Origin: Punica granatum | Taxonomy: Eukaryota > Streptophyta > Magnoliopsida > Myrtales > Lythraceae | Reading direction: 5' to 3' | Length of the DNA stretch: 64,000 nucleotides | Assembly: GCF_007655135.1 (NCBI RefSeq) | Contig: NC_045133.1 | Location: 22,045,845 to 22,109,844, forward strand | Shown: piece after piece, positions 48,494-59,141 of the stretch | Numbering within the stretch: position 1 is the stretch's first letter | Layout: every line of letters begins with the position of its first letter | Position numbers and translations under genes: made by a program | The notes under the pieces: generated by a model | What the model was told of the DNA's origin: nothing | The model's database searches: none | What the model saw: the letters and a program-made list of their open reading frames with translations, nothing else

Positions 48494-50868
48494 TGAAACA
48501 CAAATCTGAATCCTTTGAAAAGTTCAAAGAATTTAAGAATGAAGTGGAGAATCAGTTGGGTAAGAGCATTAAAGTTCTTCGATCAGATCGAGGAGGTGAA
48601 TATTTGAGCTATGAGTTCGCTGACTATCTTAAACAGTGTGGGATTTTATCTCAACTGACTCCACCTGGAACACCACAATGGAATGGTGTAGCTGAGAGGA
48701 GGAATCGAACTTTATTAGATATGGTTCGATCTTTGATGAGTCATGCAAACTTACCTGACTCCTTCTGGGGATATGCTCTACAGACAGCTGCTCTCATATT
48801 AAACAATGCTCCGTCGAAATCAGTTGAAAGGACACCATATGAGATGTGGTATGGGAAACGTCCCAAGATGTCTTTTCTAAAGATATGGGGTTGCGAAGCT
48901 TATGTGAAGAGATTGTCTTCGGATAAGCTTGGCCCTAAATCGGACAAATGTTACTTCGTGGGGTATCCTAAGGAAACTCGAGGATACTATTTCTATAATC
49001 CCATCGAGGGCAAAGTGTTTGTCGCTCGAACTGCGGTATTCCTTGAGAAAGAGTTTCTCTCCAAAGGAACTAGTGGGAGGAAATTAGAACTTGGGGAATT
49101 TCTACCACAAAATGACATTGACCAATCGACGGGCGATGTTGCAGAACAAGTACCACAAGTTGTTGTGGCACAATCTTCTACACAGGTGACACAGGAGCCT
49201 CGTAGGTCTAGTAGGATACGTCATGAGCCCGAGAGATATGGATTTCTCGTGACTCAAGACAATGACGTATTGCTCATAGATAATGATGAGCCTACAACCT
49301 ATGCGGAAGCCGTAATAGGCCCAGACTCTGAGAAATGGCTGGAGGCCATGAAATCTGAGATGGAGTCCATGTACACTAACCAAGTATGGACTTTGGTTGA
49401 TCCACCTGAAGGGGCAAAACCCATTGGGTGTAAGTGGGTCTTCAAGAAGAAGACTGACATGGACGGTAATGTGATTACCTTTAAGGGCCGACTTGTGGCA
49501 AAAGGTTTCAGACAAGTTCATGGTGTTGACTATGACGAAACCTTTTCCCCGGTAGCTATGCTTAAATCCATCAGGATCTTGCTTGCAATTGCAGCTTATT
49601 ATGATTATGAGATCTGGCAAATGGATGTCAAAACTGCTTTCCTGAACGGGAAGCTCCTCGAGGATGTGTTTATGACACAACCTGAGGGTTTTGTCGATCC
49701 ACATTGTGCCGGAAAAGTTTGTAAGCTACAACGGTCTATTTATGGGCTGAAGCAAGCTTCTAGGAGCTGGAATCTTCGTTTTGATGATGCAATCAAAGAG
49801 TTTGGCTTCATCAAGAATGAAGATGAACCCTGTGTTTACAAGAAGGTTAGTGGGAGCGTAGTAATCTTCCTGGTGTTGTATGTAGACGACATACTTCTGA
49901 TTGGGAATGACATTCCTTCCCTACAGTCTGTGAAGACTTGGTTGGGAAGGTGTTTCTCTATGAAGGACTTAGGCGAAGCTACCTACGTGCTAGGTATTAG
50001 GATCTATAGAGATAGATCCAAGAGACTGCTTGGTCTAAGTCAGAGTGCATACATAGATAAAGTGCTTCGGCGATTTAGCATGCAGGATTCTAAGAAACGG
50101 TCGCTGCCTATGTTACATGGCATAAGCCTTTCGAAGGCTCAGTGTCCTTCTACTCGAGAAGAGAGGGACCGCATGAATAGGATTCCATATGCGTCAGCTA
50201 TTGGATCCATCATGTATGCTATGTTATGCACTCGATCAGATGTCTCGTATGCTTTGAGTATGACGAGTCGATACCAATCAGATCCAGGTGAAAGACACTG
50301 GATTGCAGTAAAGAACATCCTTAAGTACTTACGAAGGACTAAGGAGATGTTTTTGGTATATGGAAGCGAAGAAGAGCTCGTTGTAAGAGGTTACACCGAT
50401 GCTAGCTTCCAGACCGATAAGGACGACAGTAGATCGCAGTCAGGGTATGTGTTTTGCCTGAATGGAGGTGCTGTGAGTTGGAAGAGTTCCAAACAGGAGA
50501 CAGTAGCCGATTCTACCACAGAGGCCGAGTATATTGCTGCCTCTAACGCTGCAAAAGAGGCCGTTTGGATCAAGAAGTTCGTGACAGAACTTGTTGTGGT
50601 TCCTAGCATCGCAGACCCAGTGGATCTCTATTGTGACAACAATGGAGCCATTGCGCAAGCTAAGGAACCCAGGTCTCACCAGCGATCCAAACATATACTC
50701 AGGCGCTTCCATCTCATTCGCGAGATCATCGACAGAGGAGATGTGAAGATATGCAGAATACCAACAGATGAGAATCTCGCAGATCCACTTACGAAGCCTC
50801 TTGTGCAGCGCAAGCACGAGGCTCACACTAGATCTATTGGCATTAGACAGATGCCAGATTGGCTCTAG
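48490..50868 (+). pseudogene. Angela-like pol, 3' part (integrase, reverse transcriptase, RNase H)
   Basis: A 792-residue uninterrupted frame continues the integrase after the frameshift. The integrase core has LRSDRGGEYLS and the WNGVAERRNRTLLDMVRSL block. Copia reverse transcriptase spans CKWVFKKK, AFLNGKLLEDV and the catalytic YVDDILL (49879-49899). RNase H has YTDASF and TTEAEYIA, then KHILRRFHLIRE and DENLADPLTKPL. Its own ATG at 48490 is incidental; without the upstream part there is no gag or protease. Catalytic motifs look intact, so the frameshift is recent or the transcript was mobilised in trans. Confidence 0.9.
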
Positions 50869-50871
50869 TGC

Positions 50872-50882
50872 AAGTGGGAGAT
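50872..50882 (+). other. Polypurine tract of the Angela-like element
   Basis: AAGTGGGAGAT lies directly before the 3' LTR and four bases after the pol stop codon, the usual start site for plus-strand DNA synthesis. Confidence 0.8.
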
Positions 50883-52542
50883 TGTTGGGAATTGGTGTAT
50901 GCCCTAGAGGCAATCTATAATCAGTTCTGTAATATGATATCTATTTCATTATATTACGAGGCATATCTGTTATTGTGTAGATTGCGCTAAATATGATTTT
51001 ACACAATAATGTCCTTGGAATAGTAGGTTCAATAGGCATCAAGTGTGACTTGATTGTGAGATCCTATAATTAATGAACATTATTCCTAAATGTCCATAGT
51101 CAAAGTATTATCGTTAATTAGGACAACGATAATACGGTTAGACTAGTGTGAGTGTTGATTGATGACCAAGTCTCATAGGTCATGGATATGGAGATATCAA
51201 ATCGCACCACATGTATACATTAAGAGTAATGTGTATTGGACTGACCCACCATGAGATTGCTACATGGGTTGTTACGTAACTGTCATTAGCATATCTCAAA
51301 GTGACTATAGTGTAATGGTCCTTTGACTTGAGGTCACCATAGATTCCTACATGTAATGTCATATACTTTGATACTGTCAAACGCCACTGTAACAGGATGG
51401 TTATAAAGACAGTTATTGGGTATACCACAGAGCATGGAGAGGAATGTGAGTGATCAAAATAGAATTTGTCCCTCCTACGAAACGGGAGCGATATCTCACG
51501 GCCACTTGGTGGTTAAGTCTAAAAGTGTATGCATACCCAAATGAGTCGATATAACGATATCGAGCTCATTTGTTCTGATAGACTTAACCGGTAAACCAAG
51601 AAAGAGAAATATTGAGCCATACAAGGATGTCATCGACCATGCCTTGGGCTCAATAGAGATATAGGGGACAATGGATTATATTACACGGTAATATAGGTCA
51701 CGAGGTTCGTCGAGAAATTGACTTTCCGATTACTTGAGTAACGGTGATGCATTGCTAGATGCCGCTCACTGTTTGTAATATTGAAATAGAGATTTTGATA
51801 TTACTGTCAACGTAATTGGGAACCTACAGGGTCACACACTACGACTAAATTGACGAGATATTTTGAAACAATAAAATCATCTAATAGAGATTAGATGATT
51901 TATGGTGCGACTAATTAATTGGATATTTAATGAGATTAAATTTGTCGATTAATTAGACTCGATTTATTAGATTAAATGGACCAAATTGATGCACGGTTAA
52001 TATGGTGACACATGGCTTTTATGTGGATTAACATGTGTAAGGACACATGTCATAAGGGAACCTTAATTCCCTAAATCCCACATCGGTTGGGATTTCATCT
52101 TCACCCCCCCATATTGTTTATAAAAAGGGGCAGTAAGCATGATTATATATATATGCTTATATATAAAAGCGCACACATATTATATATATATGCTAATATA
52201 TATATGTACGTGCATATATGTGTGCATATAAAATATATATAATTTGGGTTGAATTGTTCAACTCAAATTAGGTCCATTAGTCTTAAAAATTTCGGGTGTT
52301 GCATCGGTGTTTCTTTCGAGTGTTGGTCGCTAGCACCGCCGATCTCGAAGACTCGTCGACAAAGTCGGTGTGGACACCGGTAGAGGCGTCACGCGTGGGA
52401 CTCTTGGTCGACAATTTTAAATATTCCAGGTACGCTTTTATTTACTCTTATTCTTCTAGTAGGTCTTGGAATTAGTTTCACGGGTAGGAAATTTTGAATT
52501 TCTGTCCCTTTTTCGCTTCCGTTGCGCCCCGTGGAACTAGCA
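50883..52542 (+). repeat. 3' LTR of the Angela-like element
   Basis: 1,660 bp, same TG...CA ends as the 5' LTR, followed by the target duplication CTTAA. It also carries the LTR's own open frame of 82 codons on the minus strand, which is noncoding. Confidence 0.95.
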
Positions 52543-52705
52543 CTTAAACACCCGCCCTCAACAATTGACCTCGAGCCGGGCTCTTTTTCCGTGCTCGGGT
52601 AAGGGGGGACTAACACAAGGCGCACACTTTGGCTGCACTTGGACATATTGGGCCTGACGCGGTGTGGGTGCGCACACGCGCGTGGGCGCGTTACGCGTAA
52701 CCTGA

Positions 52706-52717
52706 GCTCTGATACCA
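52706..52717 (-). other. Primer-binding site of TRIM-like element 1
   Basis: Reads TGGTATCAGAGC on the minus strand, the complement of initiator tRNA-Met, immediately inside the terminal repeat at 52718-52867. This fixes the element's orientation as minus. Confidence 0.7.
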
Positions 52718-52867
52718 TATTAAATTTCCATTAGGCTTATACGGGCTCGGGCCCATTTCCACTTAAAAGCTCAAGCTGATAAGTGGTGGTACCCAAGTCT
52801 CATATAAACCCATGGATATTCTTTTTCTTTTCCGATGTGGGATTTATCCTATTTTTACTCCTCAATA
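52718..52867 (-). repeat. TRIM-like element 1, right terminal repeat (5' LTR on the minus strand)
   Basis: About 150 bp, a near copy of 44346-44494. Removing the Angela insertion and one CTTAA gives an element of about 530 bp with ~150-bp terminal direct repeats, a primer-binding site and no coding sequence, the definition of a TRIM. The exact outer ends and its target duplication are not clear. Confidence 0.65.
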
Positions 52868-52935
52868 TATTTTTGTACACAATTACAATATAAATACCAA
52901 TATACAACCTATGAATAGTAGGTTGGATTTCTCCC
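52867..52935 (+). repeat. Inverted 69-bp segment of a solo-LTR-like sequence, left
   Basis: Reverse complement of 53490-53558 with one mismatch. The DNA just right of it (52936-53003) is a direct repeat of 53568-53635. So within one LTR-like copy the first part has flipped while the second has not. Confidence 0.85.
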
Positions 52936-53027
52936 TATGGAAAGTGTATCAAATTGATTATACACAATTAATGACTTGTTATCTATGGCTATCTTTCCCT
53001 ATAATGTTATCTATGGCTCTAATACCA

Positions 53028-53169
53028 TGTAAAATACCCACTTGGGCCTACACGGACTTGAGCTCATCTGCAACCCAAAAGCTTAAGCTGATAGGTTACT
53101 GGACCAAAACCTCATATAAGCTTGTGGTTTCTTTCTCAATTTTTCGATGTGGGACAACATATCTCAACA
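53028..53169 (-). repeat. 142-bp LTR-like sequence with its own primer-binding site
   Basis: Bounded by TGTAAAATACCC and CATATCTCAACA, so it has TG...CA ends on either strand. On its left is a minus-strand TGGTATTAGAGCC (53015-53027), a tRNA-Met primer-binding site with one change. The sequence to its right resembles the interior of TRIM-like element 1 (CACGTGCCTTAAACACTCGCCC). It is a related, older element. Confidence 0.6.
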
Positions 53170-53640
53170 TTTGCCTTCACGTGGCAACGTGTGATCCAAC
53201 ACGTGCCACGTGCCTTAAACACTCGCCCTTAACAACTGACCCGAGTCGGGCATCCTCTTCCGTGCTCGGGTAAGAGGGGACAAATACCAAACTAGTCTCG
53301 AGCTCCACACTCGGGCCTAACTAGAGGTGCACATTTAGCTACCTCGGAACTGGATTGGACCACTCTTGGGCCTGATTAACATGAGGCGCACTCTTGGCTA
53401 CCTCGAAATCGAATCTGGCGTGGTGTGAGCCCACATGAGCGCGCGGAAGCATAACCCGCTCTGATACCATAAAGAAATTCAGAGTATTTGGGAGAAATCC
53501 AACCTACTGTTCATAGGTTGTATATTGGTATTTATATTGTAATTGTGTACAAAAATATGAATACAAGTATGGAAAGTGTATCAAATTGATTATACACAAT
53601 TAATGACTTGTTATCTATGGCTATCTTTCCCTATACTATC
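53170..53640 (-). mobile_element. TRIM-like element 2, interior and 5' LTR on the minus strand
   Basis: The interior (53170-53457) is homologous to the interior of element 1, for example CGTGCTCGGGTAAG. Minus-strand primer-binding site TGGTATCAGAGC lies at 53458-53469. Right of it, 53470-53640 behaves as an LTR whose minus strand contains TATAAATACC. Its terminal repeat differs from element 1, so the two share interiors but not LTRs, a sign of recombination between families. Confidence 0.55.
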
Positions 53641-53939
53641 CTTCACTTCTATCCTTCCTTTTTTTCCATAAAAAATAACCCTCTTTATTAATTATTGTTA
53701 TTTGATGATTTTAAATTAAGGGTCTTTTTTAATCTTTAGCATTATAATAAAAAAATCATAAAAAATAAAATTTTCTTAAAAAATAGAATTGCCACTGTCA
53801 TATTATTAATTCATTTTTAACGTAGCACTAAACTTAACACGATTTAAAATTCGCAAACTAAATATAAATTTGATGCCGCGCATAGCGCGGATTATATATA
53901 TATATTATATGTTTTTATAATATATATATATATATATAT
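53641..53939. other. AT-rich spacer with a GC hairpin and TA repeat
   Basis: No gene. A perfect hairpin CCGCGC-ATA-GCGCGG lies at 53876-53890 in otherwise AT-rich DNA, then about 50 bp of alternating TA. Confidence 0.6.
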
Positions 53940-54600
53940 ATTAGTTTAGGGTTTATCTTTTTAAAACCATAGGTATTCTTTCGGGGGCAATATGGGCTAA
54001 TGAGGCATGGGGATCCTCTAAAAATTGGGATCCAAAATAAACTTGGGCCATATTGGCGACTTATTTACATACTCGATCAACTAAAAATTTGGAAAGCGTA
54101 AATTCTGCAATTGTAGCTTCTATAGGCTTTCTTATCATTTGGATATGCTATTTTGCGGTAAATTTATTGGGAATAGGGTTACATAGTTATGGTTCATTTA
54201 ATTTACATTAACATCTAATTAAATTAAAAAGATCCTGACGAATACAAAGATAGAATATATACCTATATTTATATATTCTATAAATAATAAATATTACTTA
54301 ATATTATTATATATTAAGTATATATACTAAGTAAGAATATAAGAAAAGAAATAAACTGCCGTGAACCGTTTGAATCACTACACTACTTGATTCAAATGGT
54401 TCTCACAAAGGCCAAAAATGGTTCTTACAAAGGACAAATCTATCTGGTTACAATTCCAATTCATTTTACTTAAAACTTAAGAGAACAAAATAAGCTTAAG
54501 AGAAAAAAAAAAAGACTTCTTTCTCATTCTAGAACGAACAGTATCCAAAATAATAAGATAGCTTTTTGATTTGTTCATTTTTTTTCTTTTCCTGAAACCT
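53940..54600 (+). pseudogene. ccsA: Plastid DNA insertion: ccsA 3' end and ccsA-ndhD spacer
   Basis: From 53940 to 54212 the DNA matches the end of plastid ccsA (cytochrome c heme-attachment protein). Readable pieces in shifting frames are [31 protein letters not shown] and [15 protein letters not shown] followed by TAA at 54210-54212. It is broken by small insertions, stop codons in the conserved WNWDPKE region and loss of about 15 bp after it. The DNA that follows, including AAAGATCCTGACGAATACAAAG and ACTACTTGATTCAAATGGTT, reads as the plastid spacer between ccsA and ndhD. The right border near 54600 is uncertain. This is a nuclear plastid insertion (NUPT), not a working gene. Confidence 0.8.
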
Positions 54601-54780
54601 ATCGATAAAAATAATTAGAAATAATAGCTCTATATTATATATATTAAGAGAAAAAAAATGCATATCATCAAGTCTGCATTGAATTTTAAGAATATATATG
54701 CAATCAGATTGAGATGAGAAGAATACTCCAAGGATCCTGTGAAACAAATTGTTAATTTGGTGAATCCGATCCCAAACCAC

Positions 54781-54788
54781 TATAAATA
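54781..54788 (+). promoter_or_regulatory. TATA box of the beta-galactosidase gene
   Basis: TATAAATA lies 56 bp upstream of the start codon, giving a predicted leader of about 30 bases. The plastid insertion ends about 0.2 kb further upstream. Confidence 0.7.
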
Positions 54789-54843
54789 CAGGAACTCCGT
54801 CCCCTTTTCGTGCTACCAAAACAACCAGTTGACATCTCACAAA

Positions 54844-57800
54844 ATGGCCCGGCAGATGGTCCGGCTCTTGGCCCTAAGCCTCCTAGTCTGGTTGTTCATT
54901 GTTTGTTCTTCTGCACTAGATGTTTCATACGACTCGAGGGGTCTAAAGATTAATGGCGAGAGGAAGATCATCATGTCGGGTTCCATCCACTATCCTCGTA
55001 GCACACCCGAAGTCGGTCTCTCTTTTCCTGTGTGTCTTCATAGGCTGTCGATGAGCTTTTGTAATAAGACACTAATTTTTCTCTCATTTATTATTATGAT
55101 GATGCTTAGATGTGGCCCGATCTGATCAAGAAAGCTAAAGAAGGAGGGCTCAACACTATCGAGACCTATGTCTTTTGGAACGCCCACGAGCCTGTCCGCC
55201 GCCAGGTTGATCTCCGTTTTCCTCGAAAACAAGTGAATTAACAATTTCATGTTGTTTCTCTGTTTATATATGTGAGTTTATACTGGCAATGTTAATTTCT
55301 CCCTTAATGTTCAGTATGATTTTTCGGGAAGAAACGATCTCGTGAGGTTCATCAAAACCATCCAAGAAAATGGCCTTTATGCCCTTCTCCGGATCGGACC
55401 ATATGTCTGTGCAGAATGGAATTACGGGTAAAAATGATTTCAATTATTATTTGTCATTGTTAATAAAATATATCTAATGTATTCAATTCTCATAAGAAAT
55501 CACTTTATTTTATTTTTTTCAGTGGCTTCCCCGTTTGGTTGCATAATTTGCCCGGCATTCAACTCAGAACAAATAACACTGTCTTCATGGTGATTTGCTA
55601 TTGTTTAATTAACATTGTTTTCTTATCAATAGTTTAGTTTAGTTTAGTTTAGTTTAGTTTAGTTTGTTTTTTTGGGGGAAATTCAGATAATTAATTTTTT
55701 GGTTAATTTCTACGTGGTTTAGAATGAAATGAAACATTTCACAGCGATGATAGTGGACATGATGAGACGTGAAAAGCTCTTTGCTTCGCAAGGAGGGCCA
55801 ATAATCCTTGCTCAGGTTTGTCAATCTGTTTGATACATACGTACATAGTACATATATGTATTTTTCCCTTTTTTTCAGAATTAAAACTAAAGTTAATTGT
55901 ATACATCTGCATTCTAATTTTTTTTTGTTGTGACAGATTGAAAATGAATACGGGAATATAATGGGCTCCTACGGGAGCAACGGGAAGGCGTATGTGGAAT
56001 GGTGCGCTAAGCTGGCCCAATCGTTCAATATCGAGGTCCCTTGGATCATGTGTCAACAGGGCGACGCTCCGCAACCGATGGTATAGATGGGAGGAGATAT
56101 ACCGAATAGTACTAATAATTGTTTTAGGGTTTTATGCAATTGCTCTTTAGACATTTTTTGTGCAATCAAATTATCAAAATTATTGATAAAATTAGCCAAA
56201 ATTGCCTTATATGTAGATCAACACGTGCAACGGTTGGTACTGCGATCAGTTTTATCCCAACAGTAAAAATAGTCCCAAGATTTGGACTGAGAACTGGGTC
56301 GGCTGGTTAGTGTCTACCATTGCTTGCTCTTCCTATTATATAATCCATGACAATTTATTTTTTAAATATTTCATTGTTTATTTATTTATGTAATTATTTA
56401 CATCCAGGTTCAAGGATTGGGGAATGCAGGATCCACATCGAACTGCCGAGGATGTCGCCTTTGCCGTTGCTCGATTCTTCCAATATGGTGGAACAGTTCA
56501 AAATTATTATATGGTTCGTGTGCATTCTGTAGTGATGCTTTATATCATATATAGAATATTGACTAGACCGTTATATGTTAAAAAAAATTATATATATGAA
56601 TCTTATTTTCTATAGTACCATGGCGGAACAAACTTTGGCCGGACTTCTGGAGGTCCGTATATTGCAACATCATATGACTACGACGCACCGCTTGACGAGT
56701 ACGGTAAGCTAGCTTCACGTACTTCATCTACTTGTTTTTTTTTTTTTGGTCTTCTGAATTATTTATTACAAATTTTTATGTCTCTTAATTGCATTAATTA
56801 ATTTGTAGGTAATAAGAACCAACCGAAATGGGGCCATCTTAAAAAGCTCCATGAAGTCATCATGTCCATGGAGACGATCCTCACGAACGGTGACCGAAGA
56901 GATGTGGATTATGGGAATATGATGTCGGTATGTAATTTTTTTTTAATTCATAATAAATAATTTAGAAAATTAATTTCTCATCATATAATAATATTTTTAA
57001 TTAATTGACTAATCAATTATTTTTACAGGCAACAATTTACACATATCAAGGAAAGCAGGCTTGTTTCCTAGGAAATGCGAACTGGAACACCGATTTCACG
57101 GTTAATCTTATGGGAACAAACTACAAGGTCCCGGCGTGGTCCGTCACCATACTTCCCGATTGCTTTACAGAAGTTTACAGTACAGCCAAGGTGATGACAC
57201 TCTCCATATACTTATATTCGAGTTTTTATGGAATTAAATATCAGCAACTTTATTGCTACGTGCACGGCCTATGGTTCTTCGTGCGCAGATCAACAACCAA
57301 ATATCGATCATGGAAAAGCTTCCTAACGAAGCCGATGATGAGAAGGAGCCCTATGAGCTGAAGTGGCTGTGGAGGGCAGAGCATCCTGAGCACCTTAAAC
57401 ACGGCCCCGTGAAGGGAAGTGTCATGAGCGCGAATAAGCTCCTGGACCAGAAGGTCGTCACCAATGACACGAGCGACTACCTGTGGTATATGACAAGGTG
57501 ATTAATCGATTCTTTTCTTCTGGTACACCGTTCTATTAGGTACATGGGTACATGTGTCAGGTTCTGATGTGGAGTATTTATCGTTATAGTGTCGATGTCA
57601 CGAAGAGCGACCCTCTGTGGTGCAAGAAGGTGACCTTGCAGGTTAAAACCAAGGGACATGTTCTCCATGCTTTTGTCAATGGCAAGCATGTTGGTAAGTA
57701 TAATTGAAATCACAAATTGTCTCATTTTTCCAAATTTTTATTCAAAATATTTTTAAAAAAAAGACTAACACAGGGAACATTCTAATTTCAGGGAGTCAGT

Positions 57801-59141
57801 ACGGTTTATACAACAAGGTGCAGTTTACAATGGAGAAGGACATCAAATTGAAGCTCGGGACCAACACGATCTCCCTCCTTAGCGCAACTGTCGGCCTAGC
57901 AGTACGAACTAATAGACCGCTGCGACTTGAAATTAACAATATTCTAACATAATCATATAGCCTAATAGGCTAAGTAACCTTTTTACTAATATTTATTTAT
58001 TTTTTTACAGAATTATGGTGCTAGATTTGATGAAGTAGATGTTGGGATTCACGGGCCAGTGAAGCTGATTGGGGACAAGGGAAGCAAAGAAGAAGTGGTG
58101 AAGGACTTGTCAGGGAACAAATGGACTTACAAGGTTGGACTCGAAGGCATTGAAGAGAAGGGTCTCCAAAAGGTTGATTCCCGTCACAGTTCGGGCTGGA
58201 AAACCTACAATCTCCCATCCAACAGGCTCTTCGTTTGGTACAAGGTAATTAAACGAACTAGTTATGTCAGGATTAGGCGGAATTCATCGTAATTAACTAG
58301 TTTATTATGTGTGTGTGATGTGTTTATCGAATTATAGACAACTTTCAAGGCTCCTTTAGGGACGGACCCTGTGGTGGTGGATCTGATGGGGCTCGGGAAG
58401 GGAACTGCTTGGGTCAATGGACACAATATCGGACGTTACTGGCCTGCCTATCTCGCCGACCAAGACGGATGCAGCATCTCATGTGATTATCGTGGCACTT
58501 ACGGTTCAAACAAGTGCCTCACCAACTGCGGGAACCCAACTCAAAGATGGTAACTAATCCTCTTTGTCCGTCATATCTTACTTAGATCTGATTTGTATGG
58601 TATGATTAGTATTGAATCAATTTTCTTCATCAAGGTACCACATCCCGAGATCTTACCTTCGTGATGACGACAACCTCTTGGTTCTGTTCGAAGAATTTGG
58701 GGGCACGCCACTGAATGTTAAGTTCCAAACCGTTTCCCCAGTAACCATTTGCGGGAACACGTACGAGGGGAACGCACTCGAACTCTCGTGCCAGGCAGGC
58801 AGCCTGATATCGGAGGTCCGATTCCTTAGCTTCGGAAATCCGAAGGGTTCATGCGGGGCCTATGAGAAGGGTACTTGCGAGGCTTCCAATGCAGCATCCT
58901 TCATTAAGAAGGTAATCTAAATTCTATTGAAAATTAATTATTATTTTGGCGATGATTTTTCTGATTATTAACGGTTACTTACTTACTATGTATATGCATG
59001 TTTGATTAATTGCAGGCATGTCTAGGGAAAGAAAGTTGCTCAATCGAAGTATCGGAGAATGTTTTGGGACCAACCGGGTGCCATATGACCGAGAAGAACA
59101 TGCTTGCCATTGAGGCAGTGTGTCATCAACAGTTTTATTAA
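54844..59141 (+). CDS. Beta-galactosidase, GH35, BGAL7/BGAL15-like
   Basis: Complete 838-aa gene with 18 coding exons: 54844-55011, 55110-55205, 55315-55427, 55523-55589, 55723-55815, 55937-56080, 56217-56305, 56408-56513, 56616-56703, 56809-56927, 57029-57190, 57289-57497, 57590-57693, 57792-57901, 58011-58244, 58338-58549, 58635-58911 and 59016-59141. All phases close. A signal peptide (about 1-24, ending CSSA) directs it to the cell wall, where family members trim terminal beta-galactose from pectin side chains, arabinogalactan proteins or xyloglucan. The GH35 catalytic domain has ILAQIENEYG (proton donor Glu183) and IWTENWVGW (nucleophile Glu252), plus [10 protein letters not shown]. Beta-sandwich domains follow, and a C-terminal SUEL-type lectin domain spans about 740-835 ([20 protein letters not shown]...CSIEV). 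The lectin tail and sequence place it near Arabidopsis BGAL7/BGAL15, members linked to pollen and reproductive expression. No lesion is seen. Confidence 0.93.
55631..55665 (+). repeat. (AGTTT)n microsatellite in a BGAL intron
   Basis: Seven uninterrupted five-base copies in the intron between exons 4 and 5. Length polymorphism is likely. Confidence 0.95.

Larger units (their letters stand above)
44555..52542 (+). mobile_element. Full-length Ty1/copia retrotransposon, Angela-like
   Basis: 7,988 bp with two 1,660-bp LTRs, a tRNA-Met primer-binding site, one gag-pol coding region and a polypurine tract. It is flanked by a perfect 5-bp target duplication CTTAA (44550-44554 and 52543-52547). Gene order is gag, protease, integrase, reverse transcriptase, RNase H, which defines Ty1/copia. 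The long LTRs and the MKHKSESFEKFKEFKNEVE integrase block resemble BARE/Angela elements. It inserted into TRIM-like element 1. The LTRs differ at only two sites I could see, so the insertion is recent, but gag-pol has a nonsense codon and a frameshift. Confidence 0.93.

Noticed and set aside
49102..49704. 200-codon minus-strand open frame opposite the copia reverse transcriptase
   Set aside because: It is antisense to clear RT motifs and has no resemblance to a protein family, so it is a shadow frame.
53876..53890. GC hairpin CCGCGC-ATA-GCGCGG as a Helitron 3' end
   Set aside because: No CTRR end follows the hairpin, only a TA repeat, and no 5' end was found.
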